Source of the DNA: Candidatus Nitrotoga arctica
GTDB taxonomy: Bacteria; Pseudomonadota; Gammaproteobacteria; Burkholderiales; Gallionellaceae
Length of the DNA stretch: 64,000 nt
Direction: 5' to 3'
Assembly (NCBI RefSeq): GCF_918378365.1
Contig: NZ_OU912926.1
Location: 186,001 to 250,000, forward strand
Shown: positions 9,681-17,727 of the stretch, piece after piece
How positions within the stretch are numbered: the stretch's first letter is position 1
Layout of the letters: the number at the start of each line of letters is the position of its first letter
The notes under the pieces: model-generated
The model's database searches: none
What the model saw: the letters and a program-made list of their open reading frames with translations, nothing else
What the model was told of the DNA's origin: nothing
Translations under genes and position numbers: made by a program

Positions 9681-10153
9681 GACTGTCCCTCGCCTCTTTT
9701 TCCAGACAACAACGAGGCCGCGCGGGCATGCTCATCTGTGCTCAGGGCGGGTGCCTGCTGCATCATTTTGCGGCGCTGGCGCAGAATAACAATGAGTACG
9801 CCCACCCCCACTACTAGTAGTAGAAGTGGCCCGAACCAGAGCAACCAAGTGGTTGATTTCACCAGTGGGCTGAACAGAACGAATTCACCATAGCGCTTTA
9901 CCATGTAATCTAATATTTCCTGCTCTGATTGTCCTTGCCGCAGTTTTTCGCGCACTTGATTTTTAAGGTCAACCGCGAGTTCGGCATTGGAATCGGCAAT
10001 CGTCTGGTTCTGGCAGACCAGGCAGCGAAGATGTGCAGACAGATCCATAACGCGTTTTTCCAGTACAGGATCATCTCTCGTAATCATCGCCTGATCAGCA
10101 TGAGCCAGTGGCATTAAAAGCAACAGTACAAGAAAGAGAAGTTTGCTATGCAC
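9677..10153 (-). CDS. ccmH: cytochrome c maturation thiol oxidoreductase CcmH
   Basis: CcmH (CcmL type) keeps the CXXCH cysteines of apocytochrome c reduced on the periplasmic side. A signal peptide (LLFLVLLLLMPLAHA) is followed by the family's redox motif LRCLVCQNQTIADSNAELA. Then come REKLRQGQSEQEILDYMVKRYGEFVLFSP and one C-terminal span (LLWFGPLLLLVVGVGVLIVIL). The size of 158 residues is normal. The gene overlaps ccmG by 8 bp and ccmI by 4 bp. Confidence 0.95.
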   Translation of the reverse strand: MHSKLLFLVLLLLMPLAHADQAMITRDDPVLEKRVMDLSAHLRCLVCQNQTIADSNAELAVDLKNQVREKLRQGQSEQEILDYMVKRYGEFVLFSPLVKSTTWLLWFGPLLLLVVGVGVLIVILRQRRKMMQQAPALSTDEHARAASLLSGKRGEGQS

Positions 10154-10673
10154 CGTTCAACTCCTTAACTAGAGGAATTAGTTTGTTCTGTATGAGTTCA
10201 GGCGTGAGCGCCCCGATAAATTTGTGGCGGATGAGACCTGATTTGTCGATGACGAAAGTTTCCGGCACACCATAGACGCCCCAGTCAATGCCAACGTTGC
10301 CTTCTCGATCGTAGGCTGACAGGACATAGGGGTCACCTGAATTTCTTAACAAAGTTAGGCCATCATCGCGATTGTCCTTGTAATTAAGGCCATAAATTGG
10401 CACCAAATTTTGCCGTCCCAACTCTACTAACAGAGGATGCTCTTGACGGCAAGTTACACACCACGAGGCCCAAACGTTAAGCAGCCAAACTTTGCCACGT
10501 AAATCTTCAGGCCCAATCGTTTTATCAGCGTTATGAAGTTGTGGCAGCCGAAATGTGGGTGCTATCTTGTTGATCAAGGGCGATGGAACTTCCCTGGGAT
10601 TAAGTGTGAGTCCGATCCACAAGAAAATAACGAGAATAATAAAAACCCCAAGAGGAAGAAGAAAGCGGTTCAT
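10146..10673 (-). CDS. ccmG: thiol:disulfide interchange protein CcmG/DsbE
   Basis: This is a membrane-tethered periplasmic thioredoxin that reduces CcmH and apocytochrome c. The N-terminal anchor is FLLPLGVFIILVIFLWIGL. The active site WASWCVTCRQEHP carries the CxxC pair within the thioredoxin fold, and VYGVPETFVIDKSGLIRHK contains the cis-Pro loop. The 175-residue length fits. It starts 10 bp after the ccmF stop. Confidence 0.94.
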   Translation of the reverse strand: MNRFLLPLGVFIILVIFLWIGLTLNPREVPSPLINKIAPTFRLPQLHNADKTIGPEDLRGKVWLLNVWASWCVTCRQEHPLLVELGRQNLVPIYGLNYKDNRDDGLTLLRNSGDPYVLSAYDREGNVGIDWGVYGVPETFVIDKSGLIRHKFIGALTPELIQNKLIPLVKELNGA

Positions 10674-10683
10674 TGGTTCCCTT

Positions 10684-12636
10684 TCAGCGCTGCGTGGGTG
10701 GCGTTAATGGTAAGCGATAACGACGATCGCTTACCGCCAGCAAACCGCCAAGCGCCATAAGTAAGCAGCCGCCCCAGATCCAGTTAACCATCGGTTTATG
10801 CTGGATGCGCATAATCCACTCATCTCTACTGACTTGTTCGCCAAGTGCAACGTAAAGGTCGCGGAACAGGCCCGTGTAAATGGCCCCTTCGGTCATGGCT
10901 GAATCCTGCATGGTATAAAGACGCTTCTCAGGATAGAGCGTGTCTATCTTCGCTCCATCCAGTGTTACCTCCAGAGTGCCACGAATTCCGCTGTAATTCG
11001 GCCCTTTCATTTTCTCCATAGCAAGCAAACGGAAGACATAACCGTCCAGCGTGGTCGTGTCACCTACACGCAGGCGCATTTCGCTACTGGTTTCGTAGCC
11101 CTTAACCAAGGTTACACCGAGAATAAATACACCAATTCCAGCGTGGGCGAGCAGCATGCCATAGGTGGCACGCGATGTGGCGCGCAACGTTGCCCAAGCG
11201 CCCGCGCTGGCTGATTCGCGCACCCGCGTAACCAGATAAGCCACGCTTGTGAGCAATGCCCACATCCCCAGCGAAGTCCCGGCTACCACTGGTGCCGTCC
11301 AGTGGCCGAACCAGGATGGCACCAGCATTCCCAAAGCCACGCTGACAATGAACCATGGCCCAAGGTGTTTCACTATTTTTGCCATGCTCGCTTGCTTCCA
11401 TGGTGCGCGTGGCCCGATACCCATCAAGAAAACAGCGACGGCCATGATCGGCGCAAACACTGCTTCAAAATAGGGCGGTCCGACCGAAATTTTACCCAGA
11501 TTCAATGCATCTAAAAATAACGGATAGAGCGTGCCAAGGAATACCGCACCAGCGGCAGCGACCAGTAGTACATTATTCACCAGTAGCATCGATTCGCGTG
11601 AAATCAATCCGAATCCGCTGCCCAGCCCAACTTTCGGCGCGCGCCACGCAAATAGTACAAGCGACCCGCCGACTACCACACTCAGAAATGCCAAAATGAA
11701 AAGTCCACGCGCCGGATCTGTAGCAAAAGAATGCACGGAAGTCAGCACTCCGGAGCGCACAAGAAAGGTTCCGAGCAGGCTTAAGGAAAAAGCGATAATA
11801 GCCAGCAATACTGTCCAGTTTTTGAAAGCACCGCGTTTTTCTGTTACCGCCAGGGAATGGATCAGTGCAGTGCCCACCAGCCAAGGCATGAATGAGGCAT
11901 TCTCAACTGGATCCCAAAACCACCAGCCGCCCCAACCCAGCTCATAATAGGCCCACCAGCTACCGAGCATTACGCCAAGCGTGAGAAACATCCAGGCTAC
12001 TGTAGTCCATGGCCGTGACCAGCGCGCCCAAGTTGCATCAAGCTTGCCGCCGATCAATGCGGCAATGGCGAAGGAAAAGGCCACCGAGAAGCCTACGTAA
12101 CCCATATACAGCAAGGGCGGGTGGAATATCATGCCCGGATCTTGCAACAAAGGATTCAGGTCGCGGCCATCCATTGCAGCGGGCAGCAGGCGTTCAAAAG
12201 GGTTGGAGGTGAATAGCGTGAAAGAGAGGAAACCCACACTGATTAGCCCCATCACGCCTAATACGCGTGCCAGCATTTCTTCCGGCAAACGCTTGCTGAA
12301 TATCGTCACCGCCAGCATCCACCCGCCGAGCATCAGCATCCATAAAAGTAACGAGCCTTCATGTCCGCCCCACACCGCAGCGATGCGGTACTGAACCGGC
12401 AATAGTGAGTTGGAGTGGGCGGCAACGTATTTAACCGAGAAATCGTTGGTAACAAAGGAGTAAACGAGGCAGCCGAAGGCGATAACGATGAAGGCCAGTT
12501 GTCCGCGAGCTACCGGGCGAGCGAGTGCCATCAGCTGCCGATTACCGCGCAAACTGCCCGTTATAGGTAGTACACCCAGTATTAGCGCCAGCACGAGCGC
12601 TAGCATGAGGGAAAAATTACCGATCTCGGGTATCAT
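10684..12636 (-). CDS. ccmF: heme lyase CcmF
   Basis: CcmF is the membrane core of the system I heme lyase, which ligates heme from CcmE to apocytochrome c. The 650-residue protein has about 14 membrane spans and the heme-handling WWD segment ELGWGGWWFWDPVENASFMPWL. Other family blocks are AVWGGHEGSLLLWMLML, FHPPLLYMGYVGFSV and FLVRSGVLTSVHSFATDP. It is first of ccmFGHI. The genes ccmABCDE, which normally precede it, are absent; xthA lies about 400 bp upstream instead. Confidence 0.96.
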   Translation of the reverse strand: MIPEIGNFSLMLALVLALILGVLPITGSLRGNRQLMALARPVARGQLAFIVIAFGCLVYSFVTNDFSVKYVAAHSNSLLPVQYRIAAVWGGHEGSLLLWMLMLGGWMLAVTIFSKRLPEEMLARVLGVMGLISVGFLSFTLFTSNPFERLLPAAMDGRDLNPLLQDPGMIFHPPLLYMGYVGFSVAFSFAIAALIGGKLDATWARWSRPWTTVAWMFLTLGVMLGSWWAYYELGWGGWWFWDPVENASFMPWLVGTALIHSLAVTEKRGAFKNWTVLLAIIAFSLSLLGTFLVRSGVLTSVHSFATDPARGLFILAFLSVVVGGSLVLFAWRAPKVGLGSGFGLISRESMLLVNNVLLVAAAGAVFLGTLYPLFLDALNLGKISVGPPYFEAVFAPIMAVAVFLMGIGPRAPWKQASMAKIVKHLGPWFIVSVALGMLVPSWFGHWTAPVVAGTSLGMWALLTSVAYLVTRVRESASAGAWATLRATSRATYGMLLAHAGIGVFILGVTLVKGYETSSEMRLRVGDTTTLDGYVFRLLAMEKMKGPNYSGIRGTLEVTLDGAKIDTLYPEKRLYTMQDSAMTEGAIYTGLFRDLYVALGEQVSRDEWIMRIQHKPMVNWIWGGCLLMALGGLLAVSDRRYRLPLTPPTQR

Positions 12637-12779
12637 TTTTCTGCCCCTTGTCCGCTATAAACGCAACCAACCGCTATCCATGTATTTGATTCAGTCTTGC
12701 CCGGTGTTGGTAGTTTGTTCATCAACTTCAACGTTTTCAATTCCTTCAACTTGTTCTCCAATTCTTTCATCTTGCTCAT
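12633..12779 (-). CDS. putative 48-residue ORF overlapping ccmF start
   Basis: A small ORF starts MSKMKELENKLKELK and ends in a TGA that overlaps the ccmF ATG as ATGA, the spacing of a coupled gene pair. The first half is Lys/Leu/Glu-rich and could be a short amphipathic helix. No clear Shine-Dalgarno precedes the first ATG. I recognise no family. It may be a leader that couples translation into ccmF, or a chance ORF in a compositionally biased stretch. Confidence 0.3.
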   Translation of the reverse strand: MSKMKELENKLKELKTLKLMNKLPTPGKTESNTWIAVGCVYSGQGAEK

Positions 12780-12974
12780 CTTGATCTGACAATGCTCTTA
12801 AAAGAGATCTTGAAAACTCTTTTGTCCTCGTAAAGATGAGAATGACAAAGTCAGACAAATTCAGAATTTAATAGATGCGTCCTTATAACTCCTGCATCGT
12901 ATGCTCCTCAGGACGCGACACAACTTTTAATTTTAACATGGACATTCTAGTTTTTTTGAAACAACTTCGAGTAA

Positions 12975-12992
12975 GACCACTATTTAGTGGTC
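12975..12992. other. hairpin between xthA and the ccm genes
   Basis: A perfect 7-bp inverted repeat (GACCACT, 4-nt loop, AGTGGTC) lies about 40 bp after the xthA stop. Neither side has a T-tract directly adjoining, so it is not a classical intrinsic terminator. It may protect the 3' end of the xthA mRNA. The rest of 12780-13032 holds nothing I recognise. Confidence 0.4.
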
Positions 12993-13032
12993 AAGGTGTA
13001 AGTGTCTCTTGTGCCATTGTCTCTTGAAATAC

Positions 13033-13824
13033 TCAAGGAGATATGTTTGCCTTAAGGTTAATATCGTAATCCACCGTCAGCGGTGCGTGGTCACTAAAGC
13101 GCTGATCCATATAGATGTTGGCTGATCGAGCGGACTGTGCAACACCCGGCGTGGCAATGTGGTAGTCAATACGCCAGCCCACGTTTTTTGCCCAAGCCTG
13201 GCCGCGATTTGACCACCATGTGTAAGCTTCCAATTCGGGATGCAGGTGACGGAACACGTCTACGAACCCAACTTCATTAAATAGTTCAGTAAGCCAGGCA
13301 CGTTCTTCTGGCAAAAAGCCGGAGTTCTTGCGGTTGCCGCGCCAATTTTTCAAATCTTTTTCGGTGTGGGCTACGTTCCAGTCGCCGCATAACAATACCT
13401 CACGTCCACTGGCGTGAAGTTCACGCAGATGCGGCATAAAGGCAGCCATAAACTGAAATTTTACCGTCTGACGCACCTCACCGCTGGAACCGGAGGGAAG
13501 GTAAAGCGACACGACACTAAGGTTACCGAACCGTGTTTCAATATAACGTCCTTCGCTGTCGAATTCAGGAATGCCCAACCCTTCCATTACTGTTTGTGGT
13601 TTTTGCCTGCAATAGATGCCCACGCCGCTATAACCCTTTTTTTCGGCATAGTGGAAATAGCCGTGGTAACCATCGGGCGCTAACATTTCTAGCGTCATGT
13701 CAGCGGCTTGTGCTTTGAGTTCCTGCACACAGACAATGTCGGCATCTTGCTGTGCCAGCCATGGCAATAACCCTTTGCTGCAGGCTGAACGAATTCCGTT
13801 GAGGTTAATGCTGATGACGCGCAC
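13033..13824 (-). CDS. xthA: exodeoxyribonuclease III
   Basis: XthA is a Mg-dependent 3'-5' exonuclease and AP endonuclease of base excision repair. The 263-residue protein shows the EEP-fold motifs: INLNGIRSACSKGLLPWL, VCVQELKAQ (metal-binding Glu), YSGVGIYCRQKP, LCGDWNVAHTEKDLKN, YTWWSNRGQAWAKNVGWRIDY and FSDHAPLTVDYD (catalytic Asp-His). It is divergent from pyrE, with 67 bp between the starts. Confidence 0.95.
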   Translation of the reverse strand: MRVISINLNGIRSACSKGLLPWLAQQDADIVCVQELKAQAADMTLEMLAPDGYHGYFHYAEKKGYSGVGIYCRQKPQTVMEGLGIPEFDSEGRYIETRFGNLSVVSLYLPSGSSGEVRQTVKFQFMAAFMPHLRELHASGREVLLCGDWNVAHTEKDLKNWRGNRKNSGFLPEERAWLTELFNEVGFVDVFRHLHPELEAYTWWSNRGQAWAKNVGWRIDYHIATPGVAQSARSANIYMDQRFSDHAPLTVDYDINLKANISP

Positions 13825-13891
13825 TAAAATTCTCCATAAGCAAAGCTTGTAATTATAATGGCGGCACGTCTAAATTTTTGATCTATCTGTC

Positions 13892-14557
13892 ATGTCTAAT
13901 TTTCGCCAGGATTTCATCCGTTTCGCCATCAAGCAAAAAGTATTGTGTTTCGGTGAATTCAAAACCAAGGCTGGCCGTTTATCGCCCTATTTTTTTAATG
14001 CAGGTTTGTTCAACGACGGTGAATCGTTGAAACAGCTTACGCAGTTTTACGCAGAGGCCATTCTATTCTCAAAGATTCCCCTCGATATGTTATACGGCCC
14101 CGCTTATAAAGGTATTCCGCTCGCGGCGGGAACGGCCATTGCTCTAGCAGAAAAAGGCCGCAATGTGCCGTACTGCTTTAACCGCAAGGAAGCCAAAGGC
14201 CATGGTGAAGGCGGTAGCACGGTGGGAGCGAAACTGCAGGGAGGTGTGCTGATTATCGATGATGTGATTTCCGCTGGTACCTCAGTCCGAGAATCCATAG
14301 CCTTAATCCGTGCGGCGGGTGCAACGCCTTGCGGGGTGGTCATTGCATTGGATCGCATGGAGCTGGGACAACAAACAGAGCGGAATGAAGATGAACTTTC
14401 CGCAGCACAGGAAGTAGAGCGCAACTATGGTATTCCGGTGGTGTCAATTGCTACACTGAACGATTTGCTCGGTTATTTGCAGGATAATCCCGCGATGGCG
14501 CAGAATCTGCAAGCTGTACAATCTTACCGTGATCGTTATGGGATAGAACGTAAATAA
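13892..14557 (+). CDS. pyrE: orotate phosphoribosyltransferase
   Basis: PyrE makes OMP from orotate and PRPP in pyrimidine synthesis. The 221-residue protein carries [21 protein letters not shown], the substrate loop [11 protein letters not shown] and [11 protein letters not shown], and the PRPP motif [16 protein letters not shown]. The length fits the enteric-type enzyme. The DUF4124 gene starts 1 bp after its stop, so the two are probably cotranscribed. Confidence 0.96.
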   Translation: MSNFRQDFIRFAIKQKVLCFGEFKTKAGRLSPYFFNAGLFNDGESLKQLTQFYAEAILFSKIPLDMLYGPAYKGIPLAAGTAIALAEKGRNVPYCFNRKEAKGHGEGGSTVGAKLQGGVLIIDDVISAGTSVRESIALIRAAGATPCGVVIALDRMELGQQTERNEDELSAAQEVERNYGIPVVSIATLNDLLGYLQDNPAMAQNLQAVQSYRDRYGIERK

Positions 14558-14558
14558 G

Positions 14559-15173
14559 ATGAAAATTTTTAGTGTATGTCTGGTATTGATTGTAGTCGTC
14601 TTCAGTACAGCAGTTGAAGCGAAACTATATAAATGGGTGGACGACAAGGGTGTGACCCATTACGGCGAAGTTATTCCTCCAGAATATACTAACAAAAGTA
14701 ATGTGCTATTAAACGATAAGGGGCGTTTAATCAAACGAAACGAGGAAATAAACAATACGGAGCGGCGTACCAATGAGGAGGATGATGCCAAGAAACGTAT
14801 TGATAATGAAGCTAAACTTGAATTAAGTCGCAAAGACAAAGCGTTATTGAACACTTTCAGTAATGAGAAGGAAATTGACCTGGCTCGCGATCGCAATCTG
14901 CATCAAGTTGAATCACTTATCAGCAGCATACAGTCACTGCAACGAGCAGCCCGAGAGAGCTTGAAGAATTATCAGCAGGAAGCAGAGGGAATAAAGCGCG
15001 CTGGCAGAAAGCATCCCGTTTCATTGCAAGTCGACATTACTGAGGGCGAGAATAAATTAGCTAAATTGCAATTAGACTTGGTCAAGGCTCAAGAAAAGGC
15101 AGCTTCGGTTAAAGCGAGTTATGAAGCCGACAAGATGCGCTTCCGTGAGCTGAATGGAAGCACCAAGAAATAA
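14559..15173 (+). CDS. secreted DUF4124-domain protein
   Basis: A Sec signal peptide (FSVCLVLIVVVFSTAVEA) leads into the DUF4124 motif KLYKWVDDKGVTHYGEVIPPEY at residues 22-43. The rest is charged and helical, with a likely coiled coil (about 65-200, rich in Lys/Glu/Arg). DUF4124 proteins are periplasmic and common in beta- and gammaproteobacteria; their role is not established. It is coupled to pyrE by position only. Confidence 0.82.
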   Translation: MKIFSVCLVLIVVVFSTAVEAKLYKWVDDKGVTHYGEVIPPEYTNKSNVLLNDKGRLIKRNEEINNTERRTNEEDDAKKRIDNEAKLELSRKDKALLNTFSNEKEIDLARDRNLHQVESLISSIQSLQRAARESLKNYQQEAEGIKRAGRKHPVSLQVDITEGENKLAKLQLDLVKAQEKAASVKASYEADKMRFRELNGSTKK

Positions 15174-15391
15174 GTCAAGGGCGTCTTAAAATTTCCTATG
15201 TTCCGCCCGAATTTGTTGCATGACAGGGCCTTTCAGGCAAGGGTTGGCCGGGAAGATAGCCGGGGAAGACGAGCCATTATTACAACTCCCAAGAGAGGTG
15301 ACGGGTAAGAAATAGCAGATTAAATCGAGTCCCACCTTGATTCGTTCTATTTGCGCTGCCATGTTTATAAACCAATCCGATAGAATTTTTA

Positions 15392-15838
15392 GTGTTTTAT
15401 CGGGGTCTACTTTACGTCAGCTATGAATCAAAGTTGCTGATTCCACTAGTCCTTACAGCGATGGTCGCAGTAGTCGGCTGGATCGTTGTACATCATTTGA
15501 GCGCCTCGCGAGACCGAGAAAACAAACGTCGAGAGAAGCTCACAGAATTTTTGATTGATGTATACCGCCGAATCGAAAAGTATCCATGTCGCCAATTATC
15601 ACCAGACAACGCCGCAGATTTTGAGTCGGCGATTGCCGATATTCAATTGTTCGGCTCACCTCATCTCGTCCAGCTTGCCCAAAGTGTAGCGGAGGGTATT
15701 CCGAAGTCAGGTGTTGCTCAAGCAGACCGGCTGTTACTTGAGCTCCGTAAAGTCTTGCGCAAAGAACTTGGGCTTGAAGAAGTACCAGGCAAAACCGTCT
15801 ATTTGCGTATCACTGAGCGGAAAATTTCTCATAGCTAA
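15392..15838 (+). CDS. small membrane protein of unknown function
   Basis: The 148-residue frame begins at a GTG. One membrane span (LLIPLVLTAMVAVVGWIVVHHL) is followed by a soluble helical domain (KLTEFLIDVYRRIEKY, FESAIADIQLFGSPHLVQLAQSVAEG). I recognise no family. No good ribosome binding site precedes the GTG, so the true start may differ. It stands alone; the 218 bp before it and 216 bp after it hold nothing I can name. Confidence 0.6.
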   Translation: MFYRGLLYVSYESKLLIPLVLTAMVAVVGWIVVHHLSASRDRENKRREKLTEFLIDVYRRIEKYPCRQLSPDNAADFESAIADIQLFGSPHLVQLAQSVAEGIPKSGVAQADRLLLELRKVLRKELGLEEVPGKTVYLRITERKISHS

Positions 15839-16054
15839 CGAATAAGGTTAGATCGTGCGAGCGAAGCCATGATCTGAACCGTTTGTTGGATAAGCCCGGT
15901 ACTTAAGTGTGGGTCGGGCCTTATTAAGACAAATAGGGTCAGACATTCGCATCCTTGTATTCACGGAAATTCATGTTACTCGGATGAAGAGGATATCCAT
16001 TAATCAATCTTTGTGGCAGGAAGAGAGAGAAATTATTCAAGTTTCAAAGATTAG

Positions 16055-16915
16055 CTAAATGGTGGACAGCATTGTTACTTGCATTTTCGCCATGGCTTTC
16101 TGTTCAATCTGGCGTATGCGTTCGGCTGACACGCCAAATTCATTTGCGAGATCGTGTAACGTAACCGTGTTGCCCTCGCGAAGCCAACGAGCTTCAATGA
16201 TGCGACGGCTGCGTTCGTCCAAGCTCGCCAGTGCGCGGGTTAAGCCCGTGCTTTGCTGCATTTCAAGTTGTTTGTGCTCAAGGACGCAAGATGGCTCGCT
16301 ATCTGCCGCAGATGCCAAGTAGGTGATAGGCGCAAAGCTATTATCATCTTCCTCGTTTGTAGCTGGCTCCAGCGCCACTTCGTGACCATTGAAACGAGCT
16401 TCCATCTCTAACACTTCGCTTGTGCTGACCTTCAGTTGCTGGCCAATTACACTGGCTTCTTGCGGTTTGAGTGATCCCAACCCCTGCTTCATGCTACGCA
16501 AATTGAAGAACAGCTTGCGTTGAGCTTTCGTGGTTGCAATCTTGACCAGGCGCCAGTTGCGCAGAATATATTCATGCATCTCAGCGCGTATCCAGTGCAG
16601 TGCGAACGATACTAACCGCACACCATGATCTGGGTCGTAGCGTTTGACGGCCTTCATTAGGCCGATATTGCCCTCTTGGATTAAGTCTGCTTGTGGTAAG
16701 CCATAACCAGCATAGCCGCGCGCCACGCTGACTACTACACGTAGGTGCGAGACGATAAGCTGGCGTGCCGATTCCAGGTCATTATCGCGGTTGAAGCGGA
16801 TTGCCAAGCCTTGTTCCTCTTCTTGCGTAAGTAATGGGAAACGATTCACGGCTTGTATATATTGGTCTAAGCTACCCACTGTCGAGGGTGTCGGCAACGT
16901 CAAAGTTTGATTCAT
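16055..16915 (-). CDS. rpoH: heat-shock sigma factor RpoH (sigma-32)
   Basis: The 286-residue protein has all group 3 heat-shock sigma regions: SLDQYIQAVNRFPLLTQEEE (region 1.2), LIVSHLRVVVSVARGYAGYGL and LIQEGNIGLMKAVKRYDP (2.1-2.2), GVRLVSFALHWIRAEMHEYIL (2.3-2.4), and LHDLANEFGVSAERIRQIEQKAMAKM (4.2). The RpoH-box-like segment RKLFFNLRSMKQGL identifies RpoH rather than another sigma factor. It directs RNA polymerase to heat-shock promoters. Its own promoter carries a CIRCE operator (see 16954-16983). Confidence 0.95.
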   Translation of the reverse strand: MNQTLTLPTPSTVGSLDQYIQAVNRFPLLTQEEEQGLAIRFNRDNDLESARQLIVSHLRVVVSVARGYAGYGLPQADLIQEGNIGLMKAVKRYDPDHGVRLVSFALHWIRAEMHEYILRNWRLVKIATTKAQRKLFFNLRSMKQGLGSLKPQEASVIGQQLKVSTSEVLEMEARFNGHEVALEPATNEEDDNSFAPITYLASAADSEPSCVLEHKQLEMQQSTGLTRALASLDERSRRIIEARWLREGNTVTLHDLANEFGVSAERIRQIEQKAMAKMQVTMLSTI

Positions 16916-16953
16916 GGTTATAATCTTCTAATGGTTATCATCATAAAGTATAA

Positions 16954-16983
16954 ATTTTAGCACTCAATGTCCTTGAGTGCCAA
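16954..16983 (-). promoter_or_regulatory. rpoH sigma-70 promoter with CIRCE (HrcA) operator
   Basis: On + the site reads TTAGCACTC, nine bases, then GAGTGCCAA (16957-16983), against the CIRCE consensus TTAGCACTC-N9-GAGTGCTAA: one mismatch. Read on the minus strand, TTGGCA (-35, 16983-16978), 18 bp, and TAAAAT (-10, 16959-16954) form a good sigma-70 promoter that the operator fills. A bound HrcA repressor would block RNA polymerase. The transcript would start near 16947, about 31 nt before the rpoH ATG. HrcA/CIRCE is an established heat-shock control; its use at this gene is inferred from the site. Confidence 0.8.
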
Positions 16984-17472
16984 ATCGTCTATAGATTAAA
17001 TTGGTGAACAGGCTGCCTGGCTTCTAGTCACGTCAAATTTGTTCTATAAGCTCAACTCAAATCAAACTTAGTCGAGTTGACTTATAAAGTCATTCGCAGA
17101 TAGCTAAGGCCTGAAGCACAGGCTATCGGATTGAAAGTGCAGGTGACGTATCAAAGCGTGCCGCTGCCAACGATCACATCACGATGCCGGAGAGCAACCC
17201 AGGATGCGTCGCTTCTTAGCTTTCAAAAGCCACGCGTAAGATATGCTGCTTGAAACCGTATTGGTAGCAGATTTTATAATACTACCTGACTCGTGGGCAA
17301 ACTCAGGGCCCGCTCCGACCATCTATAACCCGTTGTTCACCCAGCGACAGTGGGCATCAATTCGCTGTTGAATCCGTTGGATTCTACTGTTGCCAACCTA
17401 CCTCACAGTAAGGTGCGGGTCAATTTACGAATCTTGGGAGTGAATTAAGCCTGTCAAAAAAATAGCAGAAAC
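16984..17472. other. gene-free stretch at the left edge of the NXR cassette
   Basis: Together with the leader up to 17727, this makes the longest gene-free stretch in the window. I see no tRNA, intact ORF of note or IS end. A 7-bp inverted repeat (TCAACTC ... GAGTTGA, about 17052-17080) is the only clear small structure. Its base make-up resembles decayed coding DNA in places, but I cannot assign a relic. The acquired cassette's left junction probably lies here. Confidence 0.5.
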
Positions 17473-17521
17473 TTGATCTAGATCAAATCGACTTTAATTT
17501 ATCCGCGTAGATTCGCGATCA
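17473..17521 (+). promoter_or_regulatory. FNR/CRP-family palindrome and probable nxrA promoter
   Basis: TTGATctagATCAA at 17473-17486 is a perfect match to the FNR/ANR/DNR-type consensus TTGAT-N4-ATCAA and a perfect 14-bp palindrome. Its centre (17479.5) lies 41.5 bp before 17521, the spacing of a class II activated promoter. A fair -10 (TAGATT, 17508-17513) sits at the right place and no -35 is needed in that design. The transcript would have a leader of about 207 nt before nxrA. A regulator sensing oxygen, NO or redox is likely; which one binds is unknown. Confidence 0.65.
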
Positions 17522-17727
17522 TTCACTACCCGATTTTTGCTTCCATAAAAATCCGTATATTCAGGGTGTGACTGACTGTGGTATGTACTGAAAAATTAGT
17601 TTTTGCGGCATGAATTATTGTTGTTTTTTTGTTTCAAGTTAAAGTGGTGAATGAAAATTACTCGGATTGATGCCTTAACATAAAGCCGAGAAGATAATTT
17701 AATTTAAATTAACATAGGGGTGACTAA

